A DNA stretch of 64,000 nt from Methylomonas lenta (GTDB lineage Bacteria; Pseudomonadota; Gammaproteobacteria; Methylococcales; Methylomonadaceae): the NCBI RefSeq assembly GCF_001644015.1, contig NZ_LUUI01000161.1:21922-85921 (forward strand). The letters are read 5' to 3'. The position numbers and the translations under genes are program-made. The notes beneath the pieces are model-generated. The model made no database searches and was not told the DNA's origin. It saw nothing but the letters and a program-made list of their open reading frames with translations. This document shows, piece by piece, positions 1 through 9,823 of the stretch (positions within the stretch are counted from its first letter, which is position 1; each line of letters begins with the position of its first letter).

Positions 1-42
1 AGCTTGGGCAGGCAAGAACATTTACTAGAGGGAGAATGTCGC

Positions 43-402
43 ATGAAGTCAGAGAAACGCAATCACAAACGTATCAAACCAAAAGGCATGCTGGCCGGCA
101 TAATTTTCAATACCGAAAACCAGGAAATGACCCTGGATGCCGATATTTTGGATATTAGTTACAGCGGCATTCGGGTCAAATTAAAAGAACCTATTGCTTC
201 TGACATGGTCGGCAAGATAAAAATCAATATGATACTACCGGAATCGAATACACCTTTTTGTGTTCACGGCATATTAATGCATCAAGCTTCAGACGACGTG
301 TGCGGCATACACTATATTGATCACGTACATGGTTCCATCGATGACCTGATGTTCGAATGCGTTGAACTCGATGAAACCACTGTTTTTATCAAAACCCTCT
401 GA
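43..402 (+). CDS. PilZ domain protein, probable c-di-GMP receptor
   Basis: A 119-residue single-domain PilZ protein. The two c-di-GMP-binding signatures are both present: RNHKR (R6xxxR10) near the N terminus and DISYSG (D37xSxxG42). The rest reads as a PilZ beta-barrel. No signal peptide or membrane segment is visible, so it is probably cytoplasmic and passes the c-di-GMP level to an unknown partner by binding. I place the start at ATG 43, because a GGGAG ribosome site lies just upstream; a longer frame from TTG 4 has no such support. It stands alone, transcribed towards rapA. The target process cannot be read from the sequence. Confidence 0.85.
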   Translation: MKSEKRNHKRIKPKGMLAGIIFNTENQEMTLDADILDISYSGIRVKLKEPIASDMVGKIKINMILPESNTPFCVHGILMHQASDDVCGIHYIDHVHGSIDDLMFECVELDETTVFIKTL

Positions 403-449
403 TAACAGCTTAACCCAATCAGGCAAGCATTAAAATACTGGTCTGGCGG

Positions 450-3218
450 CTAACTGGTTATAACAAACCTCAAAGCGTCTAAACGTAATTGTGCCGCCTG
501 AATGCATTCGTGCGCCAGCATGGTCATTTCCTTTAGTTGCTGAATTTCCTGATCCTTGATCCCTGGGTTAATTTTTTTCAACCTGACCATCCGTTTGATT
601 TCCGCTGTAAATGCAGCGATCATGCCATTACTACTCTCGGCAATCAAAGCATTCATCTGCGCCTGGGCATTCTGTTCTCCAGCTTTGATCATATCCTGTA
701 TGTGCTGACGCTGGCTACTCAGAAACTGACTGACTTGCTCTTTATCGATACTATCTAGGGTGTCCTGCATGGAATCATGTGAAACAGCTACTGTTAAATC
801 TTTTTTGTTCTGATCGATCAACACCCTCAATGGGGTATGCGGCAAAAATCGACCAATTTGCAACTCTGCAGGTGCGCTACATTCCACTACAAACACTAAT
901 TCCAGCAAAAACTGACCAGCCTTAAGTTTTGCTTGCTTAATAATGCTGACTGATGCATTACCGGTCTCGCTAGACAATACCAGATCCATTGCAGCCAGCA
1001 CCATCGGGTGCTCCTGGGTCAAAAACTGCATATCCTCGCGCGCCAAGGCAACATCTCTATCGACGGTGACCGTCAACCCATCATCTTGCAGCATAGGAAA
1101 ATGTCCAATTCGCAAGTTTTCACTGGGCCACAGAATATGACAATTTTTAGAATGATATTCCACATCCACACCATAGCAGTCAAATAGTGCTTCCATATAC
1201 GGCCACAAACTGCCCTCAACTTCAATATCATTCAGCTGTTTAATTAAGCCTGCTGCTTCAGTTGGCCGGCAGGAATTTAATTCCAGTAGTTGATCACGGC
1301 CATTTTGTAGCTCTGCTTCTATTTCCTGCGCCATCATTTGCGTGGCGACAATAAAAGCATCGATTTCAGCCTGATTCTGACACACCAGTACTTTTGTCAA
1401 CTCGGCATGCAACTGCTTGGCAACCTGGCCGGCTGCCGAACAATTATGCCTCAGTGCATCCAGGCCTTCGTCATACCAACGAAATAGCACATGTTGTGGG
1501 CTATTGATTAGATACGGTATATGGATCTGAATCACCTGTTTTTGCCCGATTCTATCCAGACGCCCAATACGCTGCTGCAAAAGATCAGGGTTATCCGGCA
1601 AATCGAACAAAATCAAATGTCGCACAAACTGAAAATTCCGTCCTTCGCTACCGATTTCCGAGCATAACAATACTTGGGCACGGCTTTCGTCGTCGGCAAA
1701 AAACGCTGCCGCCCGATCACGCTCAACGATACTCATACCTTCATGAAAAACCGCCGCCGTATGACCAACTTGTTGCCGCAGCAACTGCTCAAGCTGGATA
1801 ACTGTTTCTGCTCGCCGGCAAATCAACAAGGCTTTTTCGTCGCCCAAGGCTTTCAGTTTGTCTATCAGCCACAGAAAATAGGCACTGCTGGCTAGCTCAG
1901 TTTCGGCATTACCCTGCAAGGGATAGCCGTAACGCTGACGATCCGGAAAACCCTTTACGGTATGCCGAGAGTTTCTAAATAAAATCCGCCCGGTTCCATG
2001 GTGATCCAACAATAACTTAATCAACTCCTCACGCACACCGGCATTGTGCTGATCGCTACTCAGCTGTTGCAACAGCTTATCCACATTGTCATGTTGCAGT
2101 AGGCTTTTAAGCCGAATTTGCTGTTCTGTATTTAAAGGCTGATCAGATATCAGCTGATTGGCCAGCTCAGCCACCGGGGCGAACTGGCTTTCTTCTTTCA
2201 CAAATTGCTGAAAGCTATAAAACCGATCGGGGTCGAGCAAACGTAAGCGGGCAAAGTGGCTTTCTTTGCCCAACTGTTCGGGTGTCGCTGTCAGCAAAAT
2301 CAAACCTTCCACACTATTCGCCAATTGCTCGACAAATAAGTAATCGGCGCTGGGTGCTTGCTCGCTCCATTCCAGATGATGCGCTTCATCCACCACCACC
2401 ATATCCCAGCCCGCATCAAGCGCTTGCGTTTGACGCTCTGGAAAATCGGCAAAAAACTGCTGACTGCAAAGTACTAATTGCTCAGTAGAAAATGGATTAT
2501 CCTCCAGGCAGGCCATGCAGCGAGTTTCGTCTAATAAACTAAAGCGCAAATTAAAGCGCCGCAACATTTCAACTAGCCATTGGTACATCAAAGCTTCCGG
2601 CACCAGAATCAATACCCGTTGGCTCAAGCTGTTTATCAAACGATGCTGCAAAATCAAACCGGCTTCAATGGTCTTACCCAAGCCCACCTCATCGGCCAGC
2701 ATAATCCGCGGCGCGATGCGATTAGCTGCCTGATGAGCAATGTACAATTGGTGCGGTATCAATGCTGCTCGCGCACCCTGCAAACCTTTCACAGCAGACT
2801 GCTGATGTTGCTGCTGACGGCGCCAGGTTTCAAAACGCAAACTAAACCAGGCACTAGGATCGAATTGCCCGGTAAACAACCTATCTTGAGGTTTATTGAA
2901 TTGAATGTGGTGATTAAGCTCCATCTCATCAATTTGCTGAAACTGACCGTCTTCATCCAGGCCAAAATAGCTCAATAAACCATTTTGCTGTTGAATTTGT
3001 TGCACGGTAATTTTGCAATAATCGGTCGATTCAATCACATCGCCTTCGGCAAATTGAACCCGCGTCAAAGGCGCATTGTCACGGGCATAAACCCGCTTGT
3101 CGCCGGTAGCAAGAAACAACACCGTTACACGGTTTAACTCCGCATCTAAAATCATGCCTAAGCCTAGTTCAGACTCGGTATTACTAATCCAGCGCTGGCC
3201 GGGGATAAAATTGTTCAT
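450..3218 (-). CDS. rapA: RNA polymerase-associated ATPase RapA
   Basis: A SWI2/SNF2-family ATPase that in enterobacteria binds RNA polymerase and helps it recycle after termination. Visible parts: an N-terminal Tudor-like region (1-110), Walker A in DEVGLGKT (about 176-183), the DEAH box at 277-280, SNF2 motif SAT-like LLTATP near 308, and a C-terminal helicase lobe with GSEGRNFQF and QRIGRLDRIGQ. The length, 922 residues, is slightly under the 968 of the E. coli protein. It lies 3 nt after the VanZ/O-antigen-ligase gene, so it may be translated from the same transcript. No clear Shine-Dalgarno precedes the ATG. Confidence 0.93.
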   Translation of the reverse strand: MNNFIPGQRWISNTESELGLGMILDAELNRVTVLFLATGDKRVYARDNAPLTRVQFAEGDVIESTDYCKITVQQIQQQNGLLSYFGLDEDGQFQQIDEMELNHHIQFNKPQDRLFTGQFDPSAWFSLRFETWRRQQQHQQSAVKGLQGARAALIPHQLYIAHQAANRIAPRIMLADEVGLGKTIEAGLILQHRLINSLSQRVLILVPEALMYQWLVEMLRRFNLRFSLLDETRCMACLEDNPFSTEQLVLCSQQFFADFPERQTQALDAGWDMVVVDEAHHLEWSEQAPSADYLFVEQLANSVEGLILLTATPEQLGKESHFARLRLLDPDRFYSFQQFVKEESQFAPVAELANQLISDQPLNTEQQIRLKSLLQHDNVDKLLQQLSSDQHNAGVREELIKLLLDHHGTGRILFRNSRHTVKGFPDRQRYGYPLQGNAETELASSAYFLWLIDKLKALGDEKALLICRRAETVIQLEQLLRQQVGHTAAVFHEGMSIVERDRAAAFFADDESRAQVLLCSEIGSEGRNFQFVRHLILFDLPDNPDLLQQRIGRLDRIGQKQVIQIHIPYLINSPQHVLFRWYDEGLDALRHNCSAAGQVAKQLHAELTKVLVCQNQAEIDAFIVATQMMAQEIEAELQNGRDQLLELNSCRPTEAAGLIKQLNDIEVEGSLWPYMEALFDCYGVDVEYHSKNCHILWPSENLRIGHFPMLQDDGLTVTVDRDVALAREDMQFLTQEHPMVLAAMDLVLSSETGNASVSIIKQAKLKAGQFLLELVFVVECSAPAELQIGRFLPHTPLRVLIDQNKKDLTVAVSHDSMQDTLDSIDKEQVSQFLSSQRQHIQDMIKAGEQNAQAQMNALIAESSNGMIAAFTAEIKRMVRLKKINPGIKDQEIQQLKEMTMLAHECIQAAQLRLDALRFVITS

Positions 3219-3221
3219 ATG

Positions 3222-6200
3222 CTACTTAAATACTCTGAATGATTTATGCGGTCTTTTGCAGCCGAAAATGGCAAAAATAACTAACACGCAAAACAAAAAT
3301 GTCAATCGTGGCGCGTCAAACGGACTATCGACATAACCGATAATCAAAAACCCTGTAAATGATGCCAGCAAAATCGGAGCGTAAATATCTTGCCGCAAAG
3401 ATTTTATTAAGCGGTAATAGACATAAAGTATCAGCGATATAAAAGCAACTAAACCTAACCACCCCATATCAAACAATACATGTACCCATATATTGAAAAT
3501 ATGCCAGGGATTATGTTTCTCCGTTGAGAAATACCAGTGATCAAGGCCCGCAGAAAAATCACCGTTGCTAATTAATTTTTGACCCTTTGCATCCAGCAAT
3601 TGCAGGTTATCAACTTCGACAATCACACCCGTATCACCGCCGGCATAAAGCGCCAACTGCACCGGCCTAGCCAACCAACCGCCAGCAATATCGTCTGAAA
3701 CAGCGCCTACACCACCAATTTGAATGTCTTTTTCGATTTTTTGCCATTGAGCTGAAGGCACGTAGACTTCAGTAACGACGCATCTAAATGAATATTGTAA
3801 GGATTTTTCGCAAATTGGAATAGAGAGCCACACATTTTGTTGCAAACTGCGTACCTCTATGGACAGTTTTATACTCTGATGTGGTTGTAGACTTACGTAT
3901 TGTCCCATAAATAAAGCATCACCTCCCTGCAAAGCCAAATATTGATTGCCCTTTTCAGACCCAATCCGATACGTCGCAGGGTGAGCATTTTCCTGATTTG
4001 ACCAAAAGAATGTACGTGGAAAACTGCCCAAGCCCATACCAAACAATTGTGTTAAGACATCCCCATCCATCGCATCGACGGCCGCACTCCAATGTCGATG
4101 GCGAGTTTCACTATCTTTCCCTGCCACGCTAAGCCGATTTTTCATTAAATCACCTTCAAATACAGGTAAAGACAATGTCGCGACCACTACCAGCAATAAC
4201 GCAACCAAGCCTGCTGACTGTTTGAGTTTAATCTTACTTTGGCTGGCAAAATGCACATACAACCCAATTAATAACACGAAGCAAGAGACCGACAGCCCAA
4301 TTGCACCTCCACGGGAGAAAGTCATTAATAGCGCATATAAACTCAACACAAACAACAATACTCCACCAACACGTGCGGCCATAAGGTGCTTCTCAGCCAA
4401 AAATAATGTCGCCACAAAAGGCATGCTCAAGGCAAGATATGACTCGATATGTCCACCGCCATTGTGCATGCTGGCAAATAATGCATTGATTCGGTAATCA
4501 GTAGAAAAATCGAACAGTCCTGGAAACACCCAACGCTCAAAAATTGAAAATATTGCCACAGCAGCCAAACCGCTGATTAACCCGGCAGAAAAATAGCTCT
4601 GACCAGATCTTTCTCGTAAAAAGTGAATTAAATAGGGACTGAGCAGTAATCCCCAAAAAAAACCTTTTACTATCCGTAATGCGTTGTAATTACTGTAATA
4701 GTTACTAAATGAATTAGCATCAATCTCCGGCAAAGGCATTAAACCAATGACTAAACTGACCCCTAACAAAAGCAAAAACAAACCGATATAGAACATATCG
4801 GAAATTCGGAAATTTGGAAATCCACCTGACTTACCTGATGGGAGAAGCATCATCACCATCAAAGTCGACAAAACCATCAAGTCAAACTCGTCGAAGAAAA
4901 AACGTCCTGTCCAAGGCGCAAAATCCATGATGGGCAATAAAGCTGGCAACACGAATAAGCCAATTAAAGGCTTACGAACCAAGCCATAGCAATACCCGAT
5001 GACGCATAGCGCCAGTAAAGCCGGCTTAAGCGGATATTGGATAATTTGATACAGAACTAATAGGCAAATGAAACCAGCAGGCAACAGCCATTTTTTTTGC
5101 ACTGGGACCAAGTCGGAAGCAGAAGCGTCAGCCGCAATCGAATCGACAATTTCTTCCCGGCTTTTCAAATGAGCATGGCCTTTCAAACCTGCACGACCTG
5201 ATTGACTCATCATCTTTTGAATGCTATTTAAAGCCGCATAGGTAACCGCTCCGGAAACAAATGCAATTAATACATCAGTCGGATCGACATGTTTGGCTTG
5301 TAAAAAAAGTTTGCCCGTTTCTATAATCACTGCAAACACTGCCGCTGACAGCCCTACCCAAAACCCATGGATTTTTTGCTGATCAGGACTTCTTAAACTC
5401 ATGATCCAAAACAAAAATCCCACCGGCATATAAGTACCGATATTGCTTAACAAGCTCACCAACGCCACAGTTTCGGTGGTGTAATAAAAATAATAAAACG
5501 GTAAAAACTGTGTTTCATTAAGTTTTTGCTGTGCCGCAGCGATAGAAAGCCAACCACCCTCCAGCCAGCCATTAATAGCGGCTACTGCTAAAATGTAAGG
5601 TAGCAAAGCCAACCAGACAAATCGACCCAACCATGGCCGCAATGTTTGCAAATCGCGTCCGGCAAAAAAAACATAGGCCTGAACCCCAACTGCCATACCC
5701 AACATACGGGTAATAATGGAAAAACCCTGTCCGCTGCCTGAATAAATAAAAACCTGGGTCAATTCAATAAAAACGCCCAACAAAAAACCCACTACAACAG
5801 CCAGACTTTTCTTATTTGGCGTATAAGGCAACGCCGCAAAAAGCGCACCAAGAGGCACTAAAATCAAAATTTCCACCATCCATTTCACAATGCAACGAAA
5901 CGGAGCTGTTCGACAAGCGTCAATATCGATGAAAAATGTATCGTGACCGCCTGCTAACTTATTATCCATTTCGCCCATTGATGTGACGAAATCGAATGGA
6001 AATAAACTCAGGAAAATATAACCCGGTAAAAAAAGCAGGATGGCTGACTTGATAGACAACCAATCTCCTTGGCCAATTTGGTTGAAATAGCCTAGGAATT
6101 TTTCCCCCATACCAAACCAGAAAACGATACCGAGCACAGTCCCTAACGTTTCAGCGATCAAGTCATTTAGCGATACGGTACGGGGCGGGAAAAACTGCTG

Positions 6201-6512
6201 GGCAAATTCGACACTGATTGCCGTTGCCAAGCAAAACAAGAAAACCAAAACTGTGGAAAAGACTATATATAACCAGCCTTTTTTAAGAGAAATTCGAAAG
6301 GTACCGAGCGCAAGAAAAGAGAGAGGGATATATAGCAGGATGTTGGCGATCCAGTCGGCTCTGGATTCTATGCCCAACGACAGATACTTGATATTCTTGA
6401 ATCTTTCGAAGGCAATGCTGAAATCAAGAGCCTTATACTCTAATGGTACAAGGCTCCCATAAATAACAAACAAAAAACATGCAATAAAGGCAACTAAATA
6501 CGTCTTCCTCAT
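3222..6512 (-). CDS. Giant membrane protein: three VanZ-like units fused to an O-antigen ligase/polymerase-like domain
   Basis: A 1096-residue polytopic inner-membrane protein. Residues 1-140, 150-285 and 300-430 each read as a VanZ-like unit (helices with conserved E, then Q/T-x-D-x-x-A patterns, as in ISVEFAQ followed by SLNDLIAETLG). A linker (430-475) leads to an O-antigen ligase/Wzy-like block (475-845, with TFSRGGAIGL at about 731). Residues 850-1000 look like a soluble beta-rich domain on the outer side, and the last helices follow from 1003. It probably polymerises or ligates a surface polysaccharide in the periplasm. The substrate is unknown. Neighbours are a small secreted protein (15 nt upstream) and rapA. 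Confidence 0.75.
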   Translation of the reverse strand: MRKTYLVAFIACFLFVIYGSLVPLEYKALDFSIAFERFKNIKYLSLGIESRADWIANILLYIPLSFLALGTFRISLKKGWLYIVFSTVLVFLFCLATAISVEFAQQFFPPRTVSLNDLIAETLGTVLGIVFWFGMGEKFLGYFNQIGQGDWLSIKSAILLFLPGYIFLSLFPFDFVTSMGEMDNKLAGGHDTFFIDIDACRTAPFRCIVKWMVEILILVPLGALFAALPYTPNKKSLAVVVGFLLGVFIELTQVFIYSGSGQGFSIITRMLGMAVGVQAYVFFAGRDLQTLRPWLGRFVWLALLPYILAVAAINGWLEGGWLSIAAAQQKLNETQFLPFYYFYYTTETVALVSLLSNIGTYMPVGFLFWIMSLRSPDQQKIHGFWVGLSAAVFAVIIETGKLFLQAKHVDPTDVLIAFVSGAVTYAALNSIQKMMSQSGRAGLKGHAHLKSREEIVDSIAADASASDLVPVQKKWLLPAGFICLLVLYQIIQYPLKPALLALCVIGYCYGLVRKPLIGLFVLPALLPIMDFAPWTGRFFFDEFDLMVLSTLMVMMLLPSGKSGGFPNFRISDMFYIGLFLLLLGVSLVIGLMPLPEIDANSFSNYYSNYNALRIVKGFFWGLLLSPYLIHFLRERSGQSYFSAGLISGLAAVAIFSIFERWVFPGLFDFSTDYRINALFASMHNGGGHIESYLALSMPFVATLFLAEKHLMAARVGGVLLFVLSLYALLMTFSRGGAIGLSVSCFVLLIGLYVHFASQSKIKLKQSAGLVALLLVVVATLSLPVFEGDLMKNRLSVAGKDSETRHRHWSAAVDAMDGDVLTQLFGMGLGSFPRTFFWSNQENAHPATYRIGSEKGNQYLALQGGDALFMGQYVSLQPHQSIKLSIEVRSLQQNVWLSIPICEKSLQYSFRCVVTEVYVPSAQWQKIEKDIQIGGVGAVSDDIAGGWLARPVQLALYAGGDTGVIVEVDNLQLLDAKGQKLISNGDFSAGLDHWYFSTEKHNPWHIFNIWVHVLFDMGWLGLVAFISLILYVYYRLIKSLRQDIYAPILLASFTGFLIIGYVDSPFDAPRLTFLFCVLVIFAIFGCKRPHKSFRVFK

Positions 6513-6527
6513 ATGTTTGCTAAAAAC

Positions 6528-6938
6528 TTAACAACCAGAACCTGCTGCTACAAAAGTGACATCCTGCTTCCTGCCAGCACTATTTACAAAATAAATACTG
6601 TCATTACTACGGCGACAATATAGCGTGACATACTCCGTCCCACCATAGTTATAAGTAAATTGATTCCCGGCATTAGTCCATGTACCTACGGGCTCAGACT
6701 TATTAGCAGGATCATTACCTCCTTTAAAATCCCACAGCTCACCTCCAACGACATGATACTCTTGACCTTCCCAGCCACTACCCGAAGCCACACAGACTGT
6801 AGCAGCTATTACTTCACTTGCAGGAACAGGCGTAGCGGTATCATTTGGATCGCAAGCAAGCTGATCTGGTTCCTGAGCAATTGCTTGCGTAAAACCACCG
6901 ACTAATAACAAAGCACTAGCAAAAACTATAGTTCTCAT
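6528..6938 (-). CDS. Small secreted protein of unknown function, four cysteines
   Basis: A 136-residue protein with a clear Sec signal peptide (cleavage after about residue 21, ending QAIAQ). The mature part has four cysteines (C29, C49, C108, C136), enough for two disulfides, and a W/G/Y-rich beta pattern including GTWTNAGNQFTYNYGG. I do not recognise a family. The start is well supported by a TAGGAG ribosome site. It is 15 nt upstream of the O-antigen-ligase-like gene, so it may be co-expressed with it and act in the periplasm or on the cell surface. Confidence 0.65.
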   Translation of the reverse strand: MRTIVFASALLLVGGFTQAIAQEPDQLACDPNDTATPVPASEVIAATVCVASGSGWEGQEYHVVGGELWDFKGGNDPANKSEPVGTWTNAGNQFTYNYGGTEYVTLYCRRSNDSIYFVNSAGRKQDVTFVAAGSGC

Positions 6939-7000
6939 TTAAAACTCCTAAAATAATTTGAATAATATTTCTATACAAAAAACACATAGCTATAACTTTA

Positions 7001-7957
7001 TTAAATATACCTATTACTAATTGCTAAGATAAGTCGCTGCAATTCAATATGTTCTAGGCAATTAACACCAGCCGCCGCCTTTCTGCCGCCGCCACCAGAA
7101 AATTGCGCACAAACCTCATCCGCTCCGGTTTTGTTATTCAAAGGCGCTCTTACACTCACGGTATAGCCGCCCCCTTGGTTATGCGTCAACACCGCATGCG
7201 CTCGATCAGGATACTGATTGGCCAAATCATTACTCCAAACACCACTTACCCGACGTGCCCATTTTGCATCTGGCAGGATAAAAACTGCAACTTTATCGGT
7301 TAAATATTCGGCTGAGGTTTGGCTGGCTTGCGCCATATCGCTGTCGTATCCATCTTGTAATTTCTGGAAAACATCTGCTCGCTCGGCAATAAAATCCAGT
7401 GGCGACTCATACCCATATAGCAATCGATACAACTTGTCTGGGGCAAAATGTAAGTCTTCAACATTCGAGCCATAGCCATTGTAATTAATGTATATGCCCA
7501 ACCGCCGCAACGACTCAAGTTGCTCAGTCGTTAAGCATAGGCTTTGAGCTGCATTCATCGCGCTGACTTCTAAATTATCCCCAAAAGCCGCTGTAACTGC
7601 CCATGCGCTAAAGCGGCGATTGAGATATTGATCCACCAGTAAACTGGTACAAACATTGGCATCAGTATCGATCAACGCCTGAAATTTTGCATGCACCGGT
7701 ATTTCACCGGCCTGATGATGATCCACATAAAAAACATCGACTTGCCTATCGAGTAAATCCAATAAAGGCTGGCGATTTTTATCCAGAGAAATATCCAGCA
7801 CAGTTACCCGATCACCAGCAGTTGCATGGACTCGGTTTAGTAAACTAATGTCACGTTTTACGCCGGTAACCAGGTTAGAATCGAGCGGCTCTGCCAAACG
7901 CAATTGCAACAAGGCACAAATACCATCCGCATCACCGTTAAACACATCAAAATTCAT
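7001..7957 (-). CDS. DHH-family phosphoesterase, possibly oligonucleotide/pAp hydrolase
   Basis: A 318-residue DHH/DHHA1-superfamily hydrolase. The metal motifs are visible: NGDADG (7-12), LDISLD, the namesake VDHH, and AFGDN. The C-terminal DHHA1-type loop reads GGGGRKAAAG, with Arg where NrnA-like enzymes usually have His. Family members cleave short oligonucleotides, cyclic dinucleotides or 3'-phosphoadenosine 5'-phosphate. ATG 7957 is chosen because AGGTG precedes it and a DHH protein normally begins at this motif; the longer frame would run into cysC. It lies 14 nt after cysC, which suggests a link with PAPS metabolism, as inference only. Confidence 0.8.
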   Translation of the reverse strand: MNFDVFNGDADGICALLQLRLAEPLDSNLVTGVKRDISLLNRVHATAGDRVTVLDISLDKNRQPLLDLLDRQVDVFYVDHHQAGEIPVHAKFQALIDTDANVCTSLLVDQYLNRRFSAWAVTAAFGDNLEVSAMNAAQSLCLTTEQLESLRRLGIYINYNGYGSNVEDLHFAPDKLYRLLYGYESPLDFIAERADVFQKLQDGYDSDMAQASQTSAEYLTDKVAVFILPDAKWARRVSGVWSNDLANQYPDRAHAVLTHNQGGGYTVSVRAPLNNKTGADEVCAQFSGGGGRKAAAGVNCLEHIELQRLILAISNRYI

Positions 7958-7971
7958 GACTACACCTGGAT

Positions 7972-8583
7972 TTAAGCGACTTTTACGATGCCGCGCTCTT
8001 GCAATAAAGCCAAAACCATATTCACACACTCTTCCAGGCTATGTTTATCGGTATCAATGCTCAACTCGGGCTTTTCCGGCGCTTCGTAGGGCGAGGAAAT
8101 ACCGGTAAAGTGTTTGATATCACCTTGCCGGGCTTTTTTATATAAGCCCTTTACATCACGCTGCTCGCAGACAGCTAATTCGCATCTGCAATAAATTTCA
8201 ATAAAATCTCCATGCGGCACCAAATTTCTTGCCAGGTTACGTTCAGATTGAAAGGGGGAAATAAAGGCTGTCAAGGCTATGGTGCCAGATTCCAGCATAA
8301 GTTTGGCCAACTCTGCAATGCGACGGATATTTTCCTGCCTATCTTGATCAGTAAAACCCAAATCGCCACACAAACCGTGGCGGACATTATCACCGTCCAG
8401 TACGTATGTTCTGCAGCCTAGCTGATATAAACGCTCTTCAACCGCATGCGCCAAAGTCGATTTACCCGCACCCGATAAGCCAGTAAACCAAAGAATGGCG
8501 GATTTATGTCCATTCTGTTGCTCACGCCTAACTCGCGTAACTGTTGCATGATGCCATACGGTATTACTGCTTTGTTTTATCAT
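7972..8583 (-). CDS. cysC: Adenylyl-sulfate kinase (APS kinase)
   Basis: Phosphorylates adenosine 5'-phosphosulfate to PAPS using ATP. Walker A is GLSGAGKST (about 35-43); [10 protein letters not shown] and the FISPF substrate-loop motif are intact. The length, 203 residues, is typical for a stand-alone APS kinase. There is no cysDN, cysH or cysI nearby, so the gene is detached from assimilatory sulfate reduction. It sits between a DUF2845 gene and a DHH phosphoesterase, close to a polysaccharide ligase-like gene. PAPS could serve sulfation as well as assimilation, but no sulfotransferase is present in this window. Confidence 0.93.
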   Translation of the reverse strand: MIKQSSNTVWHHATVTRVRREQQNGHKSAILWFTGLSGAGKSTLAHAVEERLYQLGCRTYVLDGDNVRHGLCGDLGFTDQDRQENIRRIAELAKLMLESGTIALTAFISPFQSERNLARNLVPHGDFIEIYCRCELAVCEQRDVKGLYKKARQGDIKHFTGISSPYEAPEKPELSIDTDKHSLEECVNMVLALLQERGIVKVA

Positions 8584-8636
8584 AGGAATTAATTATGAAT
8601 AATTATTAAAAATGCTCGGAATCAGAACGAGGGAAA

Positions 8637-8960
8637 TCAATGTCCATAATCCAGACTTTGAATATCCTTTAAAATGCCATTTTCAAAATATAGAAACTGT
8701 TTGAATTTTCGGCGACCAAAATTGTAAACCCATTCATCGATAACAACTTGTTCGTATTGGTCTATCTCAAGCGCACCATAGGGGTGTCGCAATCGACTGC
8801 CGCGCACTCCCATTCGTTGGTCGGCCCATTCCGGCTCACCGCATTTTTCCAACACATCCAGTTTATGATCCCCGACTTGAACTAGTTGTCGACCACAACG
8901 AAAAGCCAGCGCATCTGTCGCCACCAATAATAGGCTCAACAAAAGCACTGACTTTTTCAT
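8637..8960 (-). CDS. DUF2845 family secreted protein
   Basis: A 107-residue protein with a signal peptide (1-19, ending DALA) and the conserved pattern of DUF2845: FRCGRQLVQVGD, then VLEKCGEPEW, then a basic Tyr-rich segment with the motif WVYNFG. Two mature cysteines (the FRCG and KCGEP ones) could pair. Function is unknown. It begins 9 nt after the SoxYZ-like carrier gene and is probably part of the same transcript. Confidence 0.75.
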   Translation of the reverse strand: MKKSVLLLSLLLVATDALAFRCGRQLVQVGDHKLDVLEKCGEPEWADQRMGVRGSRLRHPYGALEIDQYEQVVIDEWVYNFGRRKFKQFLYFENGILKDIQSLDYGH

Positions 8961-8969
8961 CTGAATCGA

Positions 8970-9797
8970 TTATGGCGTAACCGTATACTGCTGAGAATAA
9001 TGTTCGCCCGGCTTACAAACAGCGCGACTGGTTGGAGATTCACAGGAAATATCGCTAAAATTGGCCTTCAATTCACCAGGCTTATCGGGAACAAAATAAA
9101 ACCGAAAGTTAGGATCTGCACTGATAGCAATATCGATTTTGGCATTTAATACTGGCTTATCATTAAAAGTGACATGCAATTGATCGATAAAATGCGACTT
9201 TCTAACGAATCGTGTCATTTGATCCATTTGCATGCCGGTAATATTGGGATGACTGATCATTAACTGGGCTTGAGTCGGTTGCCCGACTTGCATACCATCA
9301 TCCAGTCGAAACTTGACTTTACCCAATCGCTTCATGGCTTCATCCAAATCAGCACCAATGGGCGCAGAACATCCGCCGCTAGCTTTAACAAATTTTTTGC
9401 TCATGGTGAATTTGCCATCGTTAGTCTCGGCAATTGCACGGATATTACTATAGGTATTAACGCGCACCCGCATGGCTAAATCGGCTTTACCGCTTTCCGG
9501 AAAGAATTCGAACTCGCCTACAAACGGAAACGGATTTTTATCCACAAACACCCAGATTTTCTTGATGTATTTATCTTGAGTCTGCGGCATTTTACTGACC
9601 ACTTTTACCGGCACGATGGCAGGGTCTTCCGCCCGATACGGTGCTTCAAGTTCAATCACCGCATTGGATTCCTCAATGGTTTTACCGGCAAAAAACTGAT
9701 TTTTCAAGCTGTTATTCCAGGTAATATCATCACCTTCTGCCAAGGCAATCGCTGGCAAAATCATTAACAAATAAGCGATTTTTTGCAATTTAGACAT
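8970..9797 (-). CDS. Quinoprotein-dehydrogenase-associated SoxYZ-like carrier
   Basis: A 275-residue periplasmic protein with a signal peptide (1-20). The N-terminal part resembles SoxY and the C-terminal part SoxZ, fused in one chain. A Gly-Gly-Cys motif (ASGGCSAP, C143) lies between them, where SoxY carries its substrate-binding cysteine. Such fusions are known beside PQQ-dependent alcohol dehydrogenases and are thought to be part of a quinoprotein relay, with no proven reaction. ATG 9797 follows GGAGAG with good spacing and gives the signal peptide; the frame extends upstream to 9836 without support. It lies 26 nt after the zinc hydrolase gene. Confidence 0.85.
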   Translation of the reverse strand: MSKLQKIAYLLMILPAIALAEGDDITWNNSLKNQFFAGKTIEESNAVIELEAPYRAEDPAIVPVKVVSKMPQTQDKYIKKIWVFVDKNPFPFVGEFEFFPESGKADLAMRVRVNTYSNIRAIAETNDGKFTMSKKFVKASGGCSAPIGADLDEAMKRLGKVKFRLDDGMQVGQPTQAQLMISHPNITGMQMDQMTRFVRKSHFIDQLHVTFNDKPVLNAKIDIAISADPNFRFYFVPDKPGELKANFSDISCESPTSRAVCKPGEHYSQQYTVTP

Positions 9798-9823
9798 AGT
9801 CCATCTCTCCAATGTTGAAATTC

